The notes under the pieces were generated by a model. It was not told the origin of the DNA. It was given only the letters and a program-made list of their open reading frames with translations, and searched no databases. Of a DNA stretch of 52,021 bases, positions 15,200 through 24,337 are shown piece by piece. Each line of letters starts with the position of its first letter. Position 1 is the first letter of the stretch. The position numbers and the translations under genes are program-made. The DNA is from an uncultured Lachnospiraceae bacterium (GTDB lineage: Bacteria; Bacillota; Clostridia; Lachnospirales; Lachnospiraceae): assembly GCA_910577825.1 (NCBI GenBank), contig CAJTOK010000022.1:1-52021 (forward strand), written 5' to 3'.

Positions 15200-16564
15200 T
15201 TACATTCCCTGTAATAAGTTCATAATTTCCTGTGGTTTGCTGTTTGCCTGTGAAAGCATAGTGGTAGCTGCCTGTGTTAATACATTAAGCTGTGTATATT
15301 GTGTCATTTCATCTGCCATATCAGTATCAATAATACGGGACATGGAATTGGTCATGTTGTAAGCTGCAACATCAAGGCTTGATGTGGTATCTTCAAGGCG
15401 GTTCTGGTATGCACCAAGTTCTGAACGTGTTGCAGAAACTCTTTCAATAGCTACATCAATAGATGATATTGCCATCTCTGCGCTATGGTTTGAACATACA
15501 TTTATAAGGCGCTGCCCGTTAAAATCACGTAGTGAAAGTGTATTGCATGATACTTCATCAAAATTCATATGAAGCATCTGGTTCTCATTAGCTCCAATCT
15601 GTATTCCCATATAACCTGCATCATACACCTTCAATGTAACTTCCTGTCCCTCTGGTGAGCCTTCTGGTGTTTCTGCCGGTATTTCAATTAACATTTCAAA
15701 ACCGCTGGTATCCCTTATTGTAACATGGCTTCCATTTGCTGTAATCTTGGCATTCTCTGAAAAGCCGTCACCAAGTGTTATTTGCGCATCAGAACCCATA
15801 AATAACTGTTCAGGCTCACCAGAAGCATGTTTTATGGTTATATGCTGGTTATCCCCTGCTGCTTTAGTTGTAAGGGTACATGAAGTACCTGAAAATTCTA
15901 CGTCAATGTCCATTTTATTGCATAAATCAAGAATTTTGTCTGAAGCAGTTTCTTCTGTGTCTTCTGAAGAAAATTCTATAACAGTATTGTTAATATACAA
16001 TATCCCAGGTATTGTAAATTCAACATCTTCCGCAACAGCAGGCTGTGGAGCTGTATCTATGCTGAACATGTAATCCCCGCTTGGGACTTCAAGTGATGTT
16101 TTAAGTGCTTGTATCCCGTCCACACTGCTTGTAATTAACCTTGCTGATGAACCATCCAGAAGACCTTTGCCGTTAAATTCTGTAGTGCTTGAAATGCGGT
16201 CTATTTCATCAAGCAGCTGGTCTATTTCATTCTGTGAAGCTGCACGGTCATCTACTGTATACGTATCATTTGCATTCTGTACAGTAAGTTCACGTATACG
16301 CTGTAATATAGCAGCAACTTCATTTAAAGCACCATCGGCGGTCTGGACAATGGACTGTCCATCCTCTGAATTTCTTGAAGCCTGGTTTAATGCCCTTATC
16401 TGGTTACGCATCTTATTTGATATTGCAAGCCCTGCTGAATCATCTGCTGCTTTTGTAATTTTATATCCTGAACTTAACTTTTCAAGGCTTGATGAAACCC
16501 TTCTCTCATCTTTCTTTAAATTTACATTTGCTATCTGCGCTGTTACATTATGGTTAATCTTCAT
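15200..16564 (-). CDS. fliC: Flagellin
   Basis: Encodes 454 residues. The N-terminal D0/D1 region (about 1-140) has INHNVTAQIANVNLKKDERRVSSSLEKLSSGYKI-type features, AADDSAGLAISNKMRNQIR and ELTVQNANDTY. The C-terminal D1/D0 region (about 365-454) has AIERVSATRSELGAYQNRLE and ends in QANSKPQEIMNLLQGM. The middle about 220 residues are variable surface domains. It polymerises into the flagellar filament. It is followed by fliS and preceded by the FliK-like gene, all leftward. Unlike many flagellins the body has two Cys residues in the middle domain and one in the NVCSNH segment. No sigma-28-type promoter is obvious in the 56-base gap upstream. Confidence 0.93.
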   Translation of the reverse strand: MKINHNVTAQIANVNLKKDERRVSSSLEKLSSGYKITKAADDSAGLAISNKMRNQIRALNQASRNSEDGQSIVQTADGALNEVAAILQRIRELTVQNANDTYTVDDRAASQNEIDQLLDEIDRISSTTEFNGKGLLDGSSARLITSSVDGIQALKTSLEVPSGDYMFSIDTAPQPAVAEDVEFTIPGILYINNTVIEFSSEDTEETASDKILDLCNKMDIDVEFSGTSCTLTTKAAGDNQHITIKHASGEPEQLFMGSDAQITLGDGFSENAKITANGSHVTIRDTSGFEMLIEIPAETPEGSPEGQEVTLKVYDAGYMGIQIGANENQMLHMNFDEVSCNTLSLRDFNGQRLINVCSNHSAEMAISSIDVAIERVSATRSELGAYQNRLEDTTSSLDVAAYNMTNSMSRIIDTDMADEMTQYTQLNVLTQAATTMLSQANSKPQEIMNLLQGM

Positions 16565-16620
16565 CTATATACCATCCTTTCATAATATACTGTTATATTC
16601 ACAAGTATTATATCCAGCAT

Positions 16621-19600
16621 TTACTGGTTTGCTATATTCTTAATTACTTCTGAAATATAACATGTTGCAATCTTTGCTGCCTTATATAAAACAGATGTGG
16701 ACGCATTGCTGCCAAAGTTAATCTTTTCATCTGTAATACCGCCCCGTGGTGTGCCAAGGCTGCATGATATGTTTTTAACCTCAAACCCGGCATCTGCCAT
16801 ATTTTCCTTTAATTCCATGCTGCTTTCTTTAACTGCCTCATAACTTTCCCTGCTGCTGCAGGATACAATGCCCTTTATTGTACTGCCTGATACCCTGAAT
16901 TCTGCAGATATGCTTAAATCCTGCCCGTTTCCATCTTCATTTGCATTGCTGGCAGAAATTTTAACCCTGCCTTTATCATCCTTGCCACTTAATATTGTTA
17001 CATTCATATTGGTAACTGTATCACCAGTAATTACAGGGATATCATAACTTCTCCTGCCTGACATTATGCCATGTAACTGTATTCCCCTGCCAAGTGATTT
17101 AAGTTTCATAAGCTCATCAGACGTAATATCAGGCTCACAGTATGACCTTGAAAGAATTTCTTCCATATATTTCCTGGCCTTTTCACACTCCGCTGCCATG
17201 CTTTCTTCAGAGTCCAGTGCCTCTGCCATATTATCTGCTGTTTCTTCAAACTCTTTTTTCTCTTTCTCCCCTAAAATGTTTCTTCTGTTATAACATTCTT
17301 TTACAGGGCTGTAGCCTTCTTTAATCATCTGTATTGCAGCGCCCAGCGTTGCAACTGTAACAGGTATCTGCATATTGGCAAGATATAAGTCTGCCTCTGC
17401 ACGGTTCTGCATCATATCACGTACTTCTTCTGCCTGCTTATCATAATATTCCCTCATCAGTTTATTTTCTGGTGACCTGGATTTCATTTCTTCAGCAAAT
17501 TTCTCAAGTGAAGTATCCAGGATTTTCTCCATATCACCATCCGATATTTCATTAACACTGTCTGGTGTAATATTATCTATTGCCTCTGAAACAAGCCCCT
17601 GGTAATACCTGCTGCCACTGTCCTGGCTGCCTTTGCTGCCATCCGGGTTAAAACCGCTGTCAAGCTGCATGGTTATAGGCTTGCTATGGTATACAAGGCC
17701 TTCAAGCCTTCCATAGTCATTATCAACTTCTACATCAATGCCCCCTCCTTTAATGCTTCTTACAGCAGAAAGAAGGTTTCCAAGAGTCATCTCCCTTTTG
17801 CTCTGTATAACAGCACCAATCGCAGCACCATCAGTTTTTTCTATATTATTGAGCAGCCTGTAAACCCCTATATATCCGTCCCTTTCCTGCTCTGTAATGG
17901 CATTGCTTCTCTCTAACTGCCATAAATACCTGCTGTATTTTTCTTCTGGTGTAACGCCTTTATCTGAAGCAATGCCCATAAGTTCCTTGTCAAGTTCTTC
18001 TATTGACTTATTAAGAGGGCTGCTGCCATTCCTTATCATATCCAGTACAACTGATGGCTTCATATTATCAATTATCCTGTTAAGTGAAGCGTCATATTCT
18101 TTAACGGCACTAATATTATCTTCCGTAATTTCCATGCTGTTATAACCAAGTATCCTGACTGCCCTTTCATTCGCTTGTGTATCTTCAAGCCCAAGGCTTT
18201 TAAGGATATCAGGGACACTTCTCTGGAATGCCTTTTCAATGGAATCACCAAAGTTCTTGTCAGGCTCTGTTGCCACTTTTTCATAAGTTTCCATAAACTG
18301 GTTCCTGTTTGCTGTTTCGCTTACAGCAGCAGCATGGAGTTCATTAAATGATATAAGGTTCATCTGCCTTATACCCATTCCGATTACTGATGCAGGCGCA
18401 TTTGCAATATCTGATGTCTTCTGCAGTGCTTCCTGCATAAGCCCCAGTTCTTTGTCTGCCATATCACCTTGTATGCCAAACCTCGCTATATAATAAGCGT
18501 TCTCTATCTCCCTTAATTCCTTTACAATATTTTCAATAGGGGCAGTTTCAATATTTATGCCTTTCTCTGCCATCAGCCCGGCAGACTGCACTGTCATTTT
18601 AAGGCATATTTCTGCTATATTCTTTTTAGCTATAACTGCCTGTATCTCCTGCTCTGACATACCGTCTATAATGTTTTCTGGTATAACCGCTGTATTTGCA
18701 GCACTGCTGTTATTATTTCCATTTTCCTTGCCAGCCTGCCTTAAAAGGGCAAGGTTCAGTACAGGCGTTCCGGTACTATTTGCCATAATATTAATGGCTG
18801 TTATTATATCCCCGTCTTTAACCGAATTAAAGCCATCAATTATATCCCTTGCTATTATAAACTGTGATGTATCAAGCACTGCCTGTTCTGCTTCACCGCC
18901 TGCTGCCATAGCCTGCACAATCTGTACAAGTGCCTTGTCAAGTGTCATATTATCCTTAATGTCACGCAGAACATCAAGTTTCCTTAAATTATCTATAGTT
19001 ACCGGCAGGTCATTAGCCAGAAGCCACTTTGCATCATCTGTGGCAGTCTGCATCCCAAGCCCTGCAAGTTCTATAATATCCCCAATCTGCCCCTTAAGCT
19101 GCCCCCATAACTCCTGGTCATATACCGACAGGTCATATGCGTCACTTCCCGAATACTGCCCGTGGTAAATATTCTCAATAGTAGGCGTCATTCCATTGCC
19201 GATTATGTAGGATTTTGCATTATCAGACAAAACCCATGCAGTCTGGCTCATCTGCAGGGCTGAAACTACCCTTGATATATTTTCAAGTGTAGCTGGTATA
19301 TCTGCTTCACGCAGAATCTGTGCAATCTGTGATTCGCTTTTCTGGTCAAGGAATCCCTGTTTCTGGATACTTTCAAGGCCTTCCTGTAACTGCCTGCACA
19401 GTTCCTTATTGCTCTCCTGGCAAAACTCCTTCCACTCTTTCTGCTCTTTTACCCTTTGTGCTGCACGTTCAAGGCTCTCTTCTTTGCAGTCCTCTATACT
19501 GCCTTCTTCTTTCTCAATGCTTTCATAATCTTCGCCAGTAAGGATAGCTATATTCTTAACTGCTTCTTTATCTTCTGCTGCCACCTGTGCGTTATCTTTT

Positions 19601-19950
19601 ATATTGCTGTTTTTACTGTAAACTCCGGCATTTTCTGGCACTTTTGCGCTTGCAGGTGTCACAGGAATGCCCTGGTTATAAGTATTCCCAACCTCTTTCA
19701 GTACAATATTGTCTTTCGATACGTCCATGATTTGAAATTTTCTTGTTCCGCCCTCCGTGGCATTGCGTACTGCGGAATGAGGCACTGCAACCTCTATCCC
19801 GTTAAAGCTGATGGAAATCTTATCTGATACTTTTGATACCACCCCTTCAACAACCTGGCCTTTCCTTCCAATAGAAAGAAACGGGTTCTTATCCGGCATA
19901 GCGCCTGTTTTTGCTGCCGCCTGCGGGTGCATAATATCTTTAATATTCAT
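16621..19950 (-). CDS. Large flagellar-cluster protein with FliK-like C-terminal domain
   Basis: Encodes 1109 residues without signal peptide or transmembrane segments. The N-terminus (about 25-90) has a small beta domain (GQVVEGVVSKVSDKISISFNGIEVAVP). The long middle is helical and repetitive, with recurring segments of the type A-DIPAT-ENI--V, DLPVTIDNLRKL, MQIPVTVATLGAA, which suggests a tandem helical repeat of about 60-130 residues. Residues about 985-1085 (NMNVTILSGKDDKGRVKISAS ... ISAEFRVSGSTIKGIVSCSSRESYEAVKESSMELKENMADAGFEVK-type) resemble the C-terminal domain of hook-length control protein FliK. Its place directly upstream of flagellin supports a flagellar role. I infer a FliK analogue or ruler; this is not proven. 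The family may correspond to a DUF of flagellated Lachnospiraceae. Confidence 0.6.
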   Translation of the reverse strand: MNIKDIMHPQAAAKTGAMPDKNPFLSIGRKGQVVEGVVSKVSDKISISFNGIEVAVPHSAVRNATEGGTRKFQIMDVSKDNIVLKEVGNTYNQGIPVTPASAKVPENAGVYSKNSNIKDNAQVAAEDKEAVKNIAILTGEDYESIEKEEGSIEDCKEESLERAAQRVKEQKEWKEFCQESNKELCRQLQEGLESIQKQGFLDQKSESQIAQILREADIPATLENISRVVSALQMSQTAWVLSDNAKSYIIGNGMTPTIENIYHGQYSGSDAYDLSVYDQELWGQLKGQIGDIIELAGLGMQTATDDAKWLLANDLPVTIDNLRKLDVLRDIKDNMTLDKALVQIVQAMAAGGEAEQAVLDTSQFIIARDIIDGFNSVKDGDIITAINIMANSTGTPVLNLALLRQAGKENGNNNSSAANTAVIPENIIDGMSEQEIQAVIAKKNIAEICLKMTVQSAGLMAEKGINIETAPIENIVKELREIENAYYIARFGIQGDMADKELGLMQEALQKTSDIANAPASVIGMGIRQMNLISFNELHAAAVSETANRNQFMETYEKVATEPDKNFGDSIEKAFQRSVPDILKSLGLEDTQANERAVRILGYNSMEITEDNISAVKEYDASLNRIIDNMKPSVVLDMIRNGSSPLNKSIEELDKELMGIASDKGVTPEEKYSRYLWQLERSNAITEQERDGYIGVYRLLNNIEKTDGAAIGAVIQSKREMTLGNLLSAVRSIKGGGIDVEVDNDYGRLEGLVYHSKPITMQLDSGFNPDGSKGSQDSGSRYYQGLVSEAIDNITPDSVNEISDGDMEKILDTSLEKFAEEMKSRSPENKLMREYYDKQAEEVRDMMQNRAEADLYLANMQIPVTVATLGAAIQMIKEGYSPVKECYNRRNILGEKEKKEFEETADNMAEALDSEESMAAECEKARKYMEEILSRSYCEPDITSDELMKLKSLGRGIQLHGIMSGRRSYDIPVITGDTVTNMNVTILSGKDDKGRVKISASNANEDGNGQDLSISAEFRVSGSTIKGIVSCSSRESYEAVKESSMELKENMADAGFEVKNISCSLGTPRGGITDEKINFGSNASTSVLYKAAKIATCYISEVIKNIANQ

Positions 19951-20043
19951 AGACCTTCACCATATATGTACCTTTCCTGGTTATCGTTTATATCTATTTA
20001 ATTAAATCGGCATTTTAACCAGATATCTTTAACAAAACGTGGA

Positions 20044-20069
20044 AAAGGCAGGTATAAAAACCTGCCCTT
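20044..20069 (-). terminator. thrS terminator
   Basis: On the minus strand, GGCAGG (complement of 20061-20066) and CCTGCC (20047-20052) enclose an 8-base loop, with flanking A/T pairs and a following TTTTCC. It lies 29 bases after the thrS stop codon. Confidence 0.7.
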
Positions 20070-20097
20070 TCATGTTTAAAATAATTTTAAGTTATTA

Positions 20098-22089
20098 TTA
20101 CTGTTTTGCTTCCTCTGGCACTTCTTCCCTGCGTATTTCCTTTGTGCGTATTTCCCTGCAGATATCATTTATAAATTCCTGTAAATCCTTCTGTCCTTCA
20201 TCCCCTGCAAAACGGCTTCTTACTGATACCTTTCCTGCCTCTTCCTCCTTTGCGCCCACAACAAGCATATAAGGAAGCTTATCAAGCCTTGCCTCACGTA
20301 TCTTATAGCCAATCTTTTCTGAACGGTTGTCAACGGTAGCATCTATGCCGTTTTTCTTAAGTTCTGCAAGGACTTTTTCCGCATAATCTTTAAACTTCTC
20401 TGATATAGGAAGCACACGCACCTGTTCAGGACAGAGCCACGTCGGGAATTTGCCTGCATATTTTTCAATAAGCCATGCAAGTGTACGCTCATAGCACCCC
20501 ATAGAAGTCCTGTGTATAATATAAGGACGCTTTTTATCACCATTTTCATCTATATAATACATATCAAAACGTTCTGAAAGGAACATATCAAGCTGTACCG
20601 TAATCATTGTATCTTCCTTGCCATATACATTCTTTGCCTGTATATCAAGCTTAGGGCCGTAAAAAGCTGCCTCCCCTGCTTCTTCTGTATATTCAAGCCC
20701 TATATCATCAAGGATTTCACGCATTGCACCCTCTACCTTATCCCATTCCTCTGCTGTTCCAAGGTATTTATCCGTATCCTCAGGGTCCCACTTGGACATA
20801 CGGTAAGTTACATCTTCCTCTAATCCAAGCGTCTTAAGGCAGTATCTTGCAAGTTCAACACAGCCTTTAAATTCATCTGCAATCTGTTCCGGCGTACACA
20901 CAAGATGCCCCTCCGAAATAGTAAACTGGCGTACACGTGTAAGCCCGTGCATCTCACCCGAATCCTCATTACGGAAAAGAGTTGAAGTTTCACCCATCCT
21001 GTAAGGAAGGTCACGGTATGACTTCTGCCTTGCCTTATAAACATAATACTGGAACGGGCATGTCATAGGGCGCAGCGCAAAAATATCATTCCCTGACACA
21101 CTGTTGCCCTCTTCATCCTCATCATCCTCACCAAGTATAAACATTCCTTCTTTATAATGCCCCCAGTGGTCTGAAACCTTATATAAATCAGACTTTGCCA
21201 TAAGCGGTGTCCTCGTCCTTACATAACCCCACTCATTATCTTCAAGGTCCTCAATCCAGCGCTGGAGCTTTTGTATAATCTTAGTTCCCTTTGGCATAAA
21301 AAGCGGCAGCCCCTGCCCTATTACATCCACAGTTGTAAATAAATCCATATCACGTCCAAGCTTATTATGGTCACGGTTCTTAATATCTTCAAGATATGCA
21401 AGGTAATCTTCCAAATCCTGCTTTTTATCAAATGCTGTGCCATATATACGCGTAAGCATCTTATTATGCTCGTCGCCCCTCCAGTATGCACCTGAAGAAG
21501 ATATAAGTTTAAACGCTTTAATCTGCTTCGTACCCATAAGGTGCGGCCCTGCACAAAACTCTACAAAATCCCCCTGCTTATAAAACGTAAGGGTATCTGT
21601 ACCAGGATGTTCATTAATCATTTCCACTTTATAAGGCTCTTCCCTGTCCGTCATAAGTTTTATGGCTTCATCTTTAGACAGAGTATACCTCTCAAGCTTA
21701 TCACCCTTCTTAATAATCTTTTTCATCTCTTTTTCAATATTATCAAGCTCTTCCCTTGAAAGGCTAGGCATATCAAAATCGTAGTAGAAACCATTATCTA
21801 TAGCAGGCCCTATTGTAAGTTTTGCCTCAGGGTAAAGGTTCTGTACTGCCTCTGCCATAACATGCGCACATGTATGGCGGTATGCCCTCTTTCCGCCCTC
21901 ACTGTCAAATGTAAGGATATTTAACACACAGTCCTTATCAATTACAGTACGCAAATCAACAACCTGCCCGTCAAGCTCAGCTGCACACGCTGCCCTTGCA
22001 AGCCCGCCGCTAATATCAGCCGCAATGTCAATAACAGGCATTGCAGAAGAATATTCCCTAAATGAACCATCTTTTAAAGTTACTCTCAT
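20098..22089 (-). CDS. thrS: Threonyl-tRNA synthetase
   Basis: ATG at 22089 is preferred because GAGGTGG lies just before it; an in-frame ATG four codons earlier has no suitable site. The protein has 663 residues. Order: TGS domain (about 1-60), editing domain with HTCAHVMAEAV near 72-82, class II core with motif 2 FRNEDSGEMHGLTRVRQF, zinc ligand in RPMTCPFQYYVYK, DIQAKNVYGKEDT and motif 3 GCYERTLAWLIEKY, then the anticodon-binding domain (VRVLPISEKFKDYAEKVLAELK). It charges tRNA-Thr. The C-terminal extension is acidic/basic and slightly longer than usual. Expression is controlled by the T-box leader upstream. Confidence 0.96.
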   Translation of the reverse strand: MRVTLKDGSFREYSSAMPVIDIAADISGGLARAACAAELDGQVVDLRTVIDKDCVLNILTFDSEGGKRAYRHTCAHVMAEAVQNLYPEAKLTIGPAIDNGFYYDFDMPSLSREELDNIEKEMKKIIKKGDKLERYTLSKDEAIKLMTDREEPYKVEMINEHPGTDTLTFYKQGDFVEFCAGPHLMGTKQIKAFKLISSSGAYWRGDEHNKMLTRIYGTAFDKKQDLEDYLAYLEDIKNRDHNKLGRDMDLFTTVDVIGQGLPLFMPKGTKIIQKLQRWIEDLEDNEWGYVRTRTPLMAKSDLYKVSDHWGHYKEGMFILGEDDEDEEGNSVSGNDIFALRPMTCPFQYYVYKARQKSYRDLPYRMGETSTLFRNEDSGEMHGLTRVRQFTISEGHLVCTPEQIADEFKGCVELARYCLKTLGLEEDVTYRMSKWDPEDTDKYLGTAEEWDKVEGAMREILDDIGLEYTEEAGEAAFYGPKLDIQAKNVYGKEDTMITVQLDMFLSERFDMYYIDENGDKKRPYIIHRTSMGCYERTLAWLIEKYAGKFPTWLCPEQVRVLPISEKFKDYAEKVLAELKKNGIDATVDNRSEKIGYKIREARLDKLPYMLVVGAKEEEAGKVSVRSRFAGDEGQKDLQEFINDICREIRTKEIRREEVPEEAKQ

Positions 22090-22159
22090 AATCCACCTCA
22101 TTCCTGCACTGCCTTGCTGTTAAATTAGTCTGTGGCAGGCAGTGCACATCACAAACTAA

Positions 22160-22406
22160 AAAGCCCCTCTGGCATCATGCCAGAAGGGACGTTATATACA
22201 TATACCGCGGTTCCACCCTGATTCAATGGAAACTTGTTCCATTGCAGCTTGTAATAACTATAACGTAGTTACCGGACCGGATTAGGGCCACTCCAAGGTA
22301 GTCTTGGGCTGTAATGCAATAAGATGTTCCCAGCTTCCATCTCTCTCTTTAATTGCAGGTATACAGCTTACTCTTCTTATCAACGTGTTGTGGGTTATTA
22401 TTTTTA
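22160..22406 (-). promoter_or_regulatory. T-box riboswitch of thrS
   Basis: The minus strand contains the T-box core GGTGGAACCGCGG (complement of 22205-22217), which pairs with uncharged tRNA. Upstream is a Stem I region with an AGAGAGAG bulge and GGAAGCTGGG, and downstream a terminator hairpin (22164-22188, arms around CTGGC/GCCAG) followed by a T-run. Uncharged tRNA-Thr would stabilise the antiterminator and allow thrS transcription. The specifier codon is probably an ACC in the GACTACCTTGGAG segment, but I could not fold it to be sure. Confidence 0.9.
22164..22188 (-). terminator. T-box attenuator hairpin of thrS
   Basis: Stem with arms CCCCTCTGGC and GCCAGAAGGG (read on the plus strand) around a five-base loop, followed on the minus strand by CTTTTTAG. 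It overlaps the region that pairs in the alternative antiterminator. Confidence 0.8.
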
Positions 22407-22413
22407 TTGGTGT

Positions 22414-22442
22414 ATTTTATATCAGAAAGACAGTTTTGTCAA
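22414..22442 (-). promoter_or_regulatory. Promoter of the thrS leader
   Basis: Minus-strand -35 TTGACA (22437-22442) and -10 TAAAAT (22414-22419) separated by 17 bases. Transcription would start near 22407, at the beginning of the T-box leader. Confidence 0.75.
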
Positions 22443-22478
22443 GACATGAATTTTTTAAAATTTTCCCATTTTTTAGGT

Positions 22479-22691
22479 TTAATCCCAATTTATAGCATCA
22501 TGCAGAACTGTGCCATTTTCTTCAATATCCTTTTCTGCTTCTTCAAGCGCTTTCCGTTCTGATGGTGTTACCTTTGTAAAATCCGGGTCCCATGCAATAA
22601 CAAGTTTTTTAATAAATTCAAGAGCAAAATTCTTGTCACTTTCTGGCAGCACTTCCATTAAACTAACAGCTTCTTTTACTGCTCCGCTCAT
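22479..22691 (-). CDS. Small acidic protein, possibly an orphan antitoxin
   Basis: Encodes 70 residues starting MSGAVKEAVSLMEVLPE, with AAGGGGTG before the ATG. It is helical and acidic, with a proline-bounded segment WDPDFTKVTPSERKALEEAEKDIEENG and a short C-terminal INWD tail. Size, charge and C-terminal tail are like antitoxins of RelB or related types that wrap around a toxin, but no toxin gene follows; the next element is the thrS promoter. It may be an orphan, or act on a toxin elsewhere. No defined family is recognised. Confidence 0.5.
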   Translation of the reverse strand: MSGAVKEAVSLMEVLPESDKNFALEFIKKLVIAWDPDFTKVTPSERKALEEAEKDIEENGTVLHDAINWD

Positions 22692-22782
22692 ATAAACACC
22701 CCTTTCTATTTATAAATATCCTCTCCACTCTTATATTCCTATTATACCAGACCATAAGGCTTTTTCAACAAATTTTTCTCTT

Positions 22783-23077
22783 ACAAAAACACCACCAGCA
22801 AATAACTACTGGTGGCATTTTCAGGATTATCTCCTAGATGCTGCATATAAATTTTAAAAAAATTATTTCTTTACATTAACATTTTTGCCTGCGCCTTTTG
22901 CCTTAACAATTTTCTTGTATGCCTTAACTTTAGCCTTTGGTACTTTAATAGCTGCCTTTGCATTAATGCCTTTAAATGCGTTGCTGCCTGCTTTGCTCTT
23001 TGTAAGCTTCTTATTGCCCTTTAAAGCATTCTTAACAATAGCTGTAACCTTATAATTTTTACCACTAACTTTAGCAG
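22783..23077. repeat. Duplicated segment, copy A (3' end of an adhesin gene)
   Basis: This stretch matches 24338-24731 with about six mismatches, except for a 99-bp deletion in copy A between two copies of TTTGTAAGCTTCTT. It includes the last about 70 codons, the stop codon and the terminator of the BspA-like adhesin gene. In copy A these codons now form the 3' end of the HipA-like kinase gene. Confidence 0.9.
22791..22816 (-). terminator. Terminator of the chimeric HipA-like gene
   Basis: Arms ACCACCAG (22791-22798) and CTGGTGG (22809-22815) with a 10-base loop; on the minus strand it is followed by TGTTTTTGT. It is the copy of the terminator at 24346 carried by the duplicated segment. Confidence 0.7.
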
Positions 23078-23960
23078 ATAAATCCGCCAGATAACCTGCC
23101 CTGGCCTTTAAAATCTCTTCATAATAGCAAACTTGTATATCTGTTAAAACAGGTATTTCTTCAATCATCCTAAATATCTGGCCTAACTCTATTTTACTAA
23201 CAATCCTTTCCAAAGCTTTTGTACAGCCAGTATACTTACCACTAGCAATTAAGTTGAAAGGATTAATTTTTTTTCCATTTTTTCCAGTATAATAACATAC
23301 CTTACCTTTATATGCTTCAGCTTCAAACAGCGATTTATCTGAAAGAAAATATTTCATTTTATCTTCATCCCATTTATCATTCAAACAATTTCCATTATCA
23401 TACACAGGAGCCATAGTAACTTTATCCCCATCTGAAATAACTCCCCAGTTTCCATTATTTCTGTCAGGATTTCCGATAAAAGCATCAACAATGAATATAT
23501 CCCAGAATCTGTCCAATACATTCTGCAGGCCTTTAAATACAGGGTGATGGTTTAATACAAGTAAAGTTTCAGACAAATCCGAACCCTGGCCGTCAGTTTC
23601 TTCGCCATCAGAATTTATTAATACTGGTTCAAAAGAAACTTTTATTTTACTAAATTCAAAAAGTTCTTGTCCCTTACCAACAAAGTCTTTACACAATACC
23701 ACTAATTTCTGGTTTCGTTTTGCCAGTACCGTTTCATGCACAGGTATTCCTAATAAGTCATAAATATGTGAACCAATGTATTCACATACAGGCCCGTTAG
23801 AATAGCTAAGGACAATATTTTTCATATTCCTGCTTTTTAAATTTCCAGGAAACTTCATTAGATACCTTATCCCATCAATTACTATTGCTATTTTTTTACA
23901 TGACATCCCGCCATACATTTTCAAATCTTGTGGAATTTTGCTTACATCGGTTATTTCCAT
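22863..23960 (-). CDS. HipA/CtkA-like kinase with adhesin-derived C-terminal tail
   Basis: The start is placed at ATG 23960 (AGGAGG 5 bases upstream), overlapping the upstream small gene by 10 bases; 365 residues. The kinase part (about 1-295) has a candidate ATP-binding Lys in YLMKFPGN (about 36), VCEYIGSHIYDLLGIPVHET typical of HipA-like kinases, the catalytic loop NPDRNNGNWG (164-173; Asp166, Asn169/171) and the metal-binding Asp in APVYDNGN (about 188). The closest recognisable type is the stand-alone CtkA-like branch, without HipB. Residues about 298-365 are not kinase: they repeat the C-terminus of the neighbouring BspA-like adhesin with a 33-residue deletion, giving a very basic Lys-rich tail. 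So the gene is a chimera formed by a local duplication. Whether it is active is unknown, but the motifs are intact. Confidence 0.8.
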   Translation of the reverse strand: MEITDVSKIPQDLKMYGGMSCKKIAIVIDGIRYLMKFPGNLKSRNMKNIVLSYSNGPVCEYIGSHIYDLLGIPVHETVLAKRNQKLVVLCKDFVGKGQELFEFSKIKVSFEPVLINSDGEETDGQGSDLSETLLVLNHHPVFKGLQNVLDRFWDIFIVDAFIGNPDRNNGNWGVISDGDKVTMAPVYDNGNCLNDKWDEDKMKYFLSDKSLFEAEAYKGKVCYYTGKNGKKINPFNLIASGKYTGCTKALERIVSKIELGQIFRMIEEIPVLTDIQVCYYEEILKARAGYLADLSAKVSGKNYKVTAIVKNALKGNKKLTKSKAGSNAFKGINAKAAIKVPKAKVKAYKKIVKAKGAGKNVNVKK

Positions 23961-24166
23961 CCAAACCTCCTGAACATCTGGGCACAATCAAATTCACTAA
24001 TATCCCTGTCTTCCAATGCAGTCTTTAAATATGTTTCTACAGCATCTTCGTGCATAAGATAAGTACCAACATCATCTTCCCTAAACGCTTTATCAAGTAT
24101 TTCTATTTCTTCTTTTACAACATCTCTTAACCCATTACACACAGGTATGCTAAAATCAATATACAT
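23951..24166 (-). CDS. Small partner protein of the HipA-like kinase
   Basis: The likely start is ATG 24166 (MYIDFSIPVCNG), with GGAG 9 bases upstream; the frame is open 25 codons further. The protein has 71 residues and is acidic and helical (LRDVVKEEIEILDKAFREDD, EDAVETYLKTALEDRDISEFDCAQMFRRFGWK). Its last codons overlap the kinase start by 10 bases, so the two are translationally coupled. It is not a HipB-type DNA-binding antitoxin: no helix-turn-helix is seen. The coupling suggests a regulator or antidote for the kinase, or a substrate. This is inference from gene order only. Confidence 0.6.
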   Translation of the reverse strand: MYIDFSIPVCNGLRDVVKEEIEILDKAFREDDVGTYLMHEDAVETYLKTALEDRDISEFDCAQMFRRFGWK

Positions 24167-24337
24167 ACTTTCCATCTCCACAAAATATTTTAATAATTTA
24201 ATCATAACATCACAGACAAAGCATATCAAGAAGATTTTCAAAATAAGATAATACAGCTCTATCTGGCTATATTATAGAATATATATTTTAGTGTTTTCTA
24301 ATACATTAATATATATGATTTATGGCGTCATAATAAA

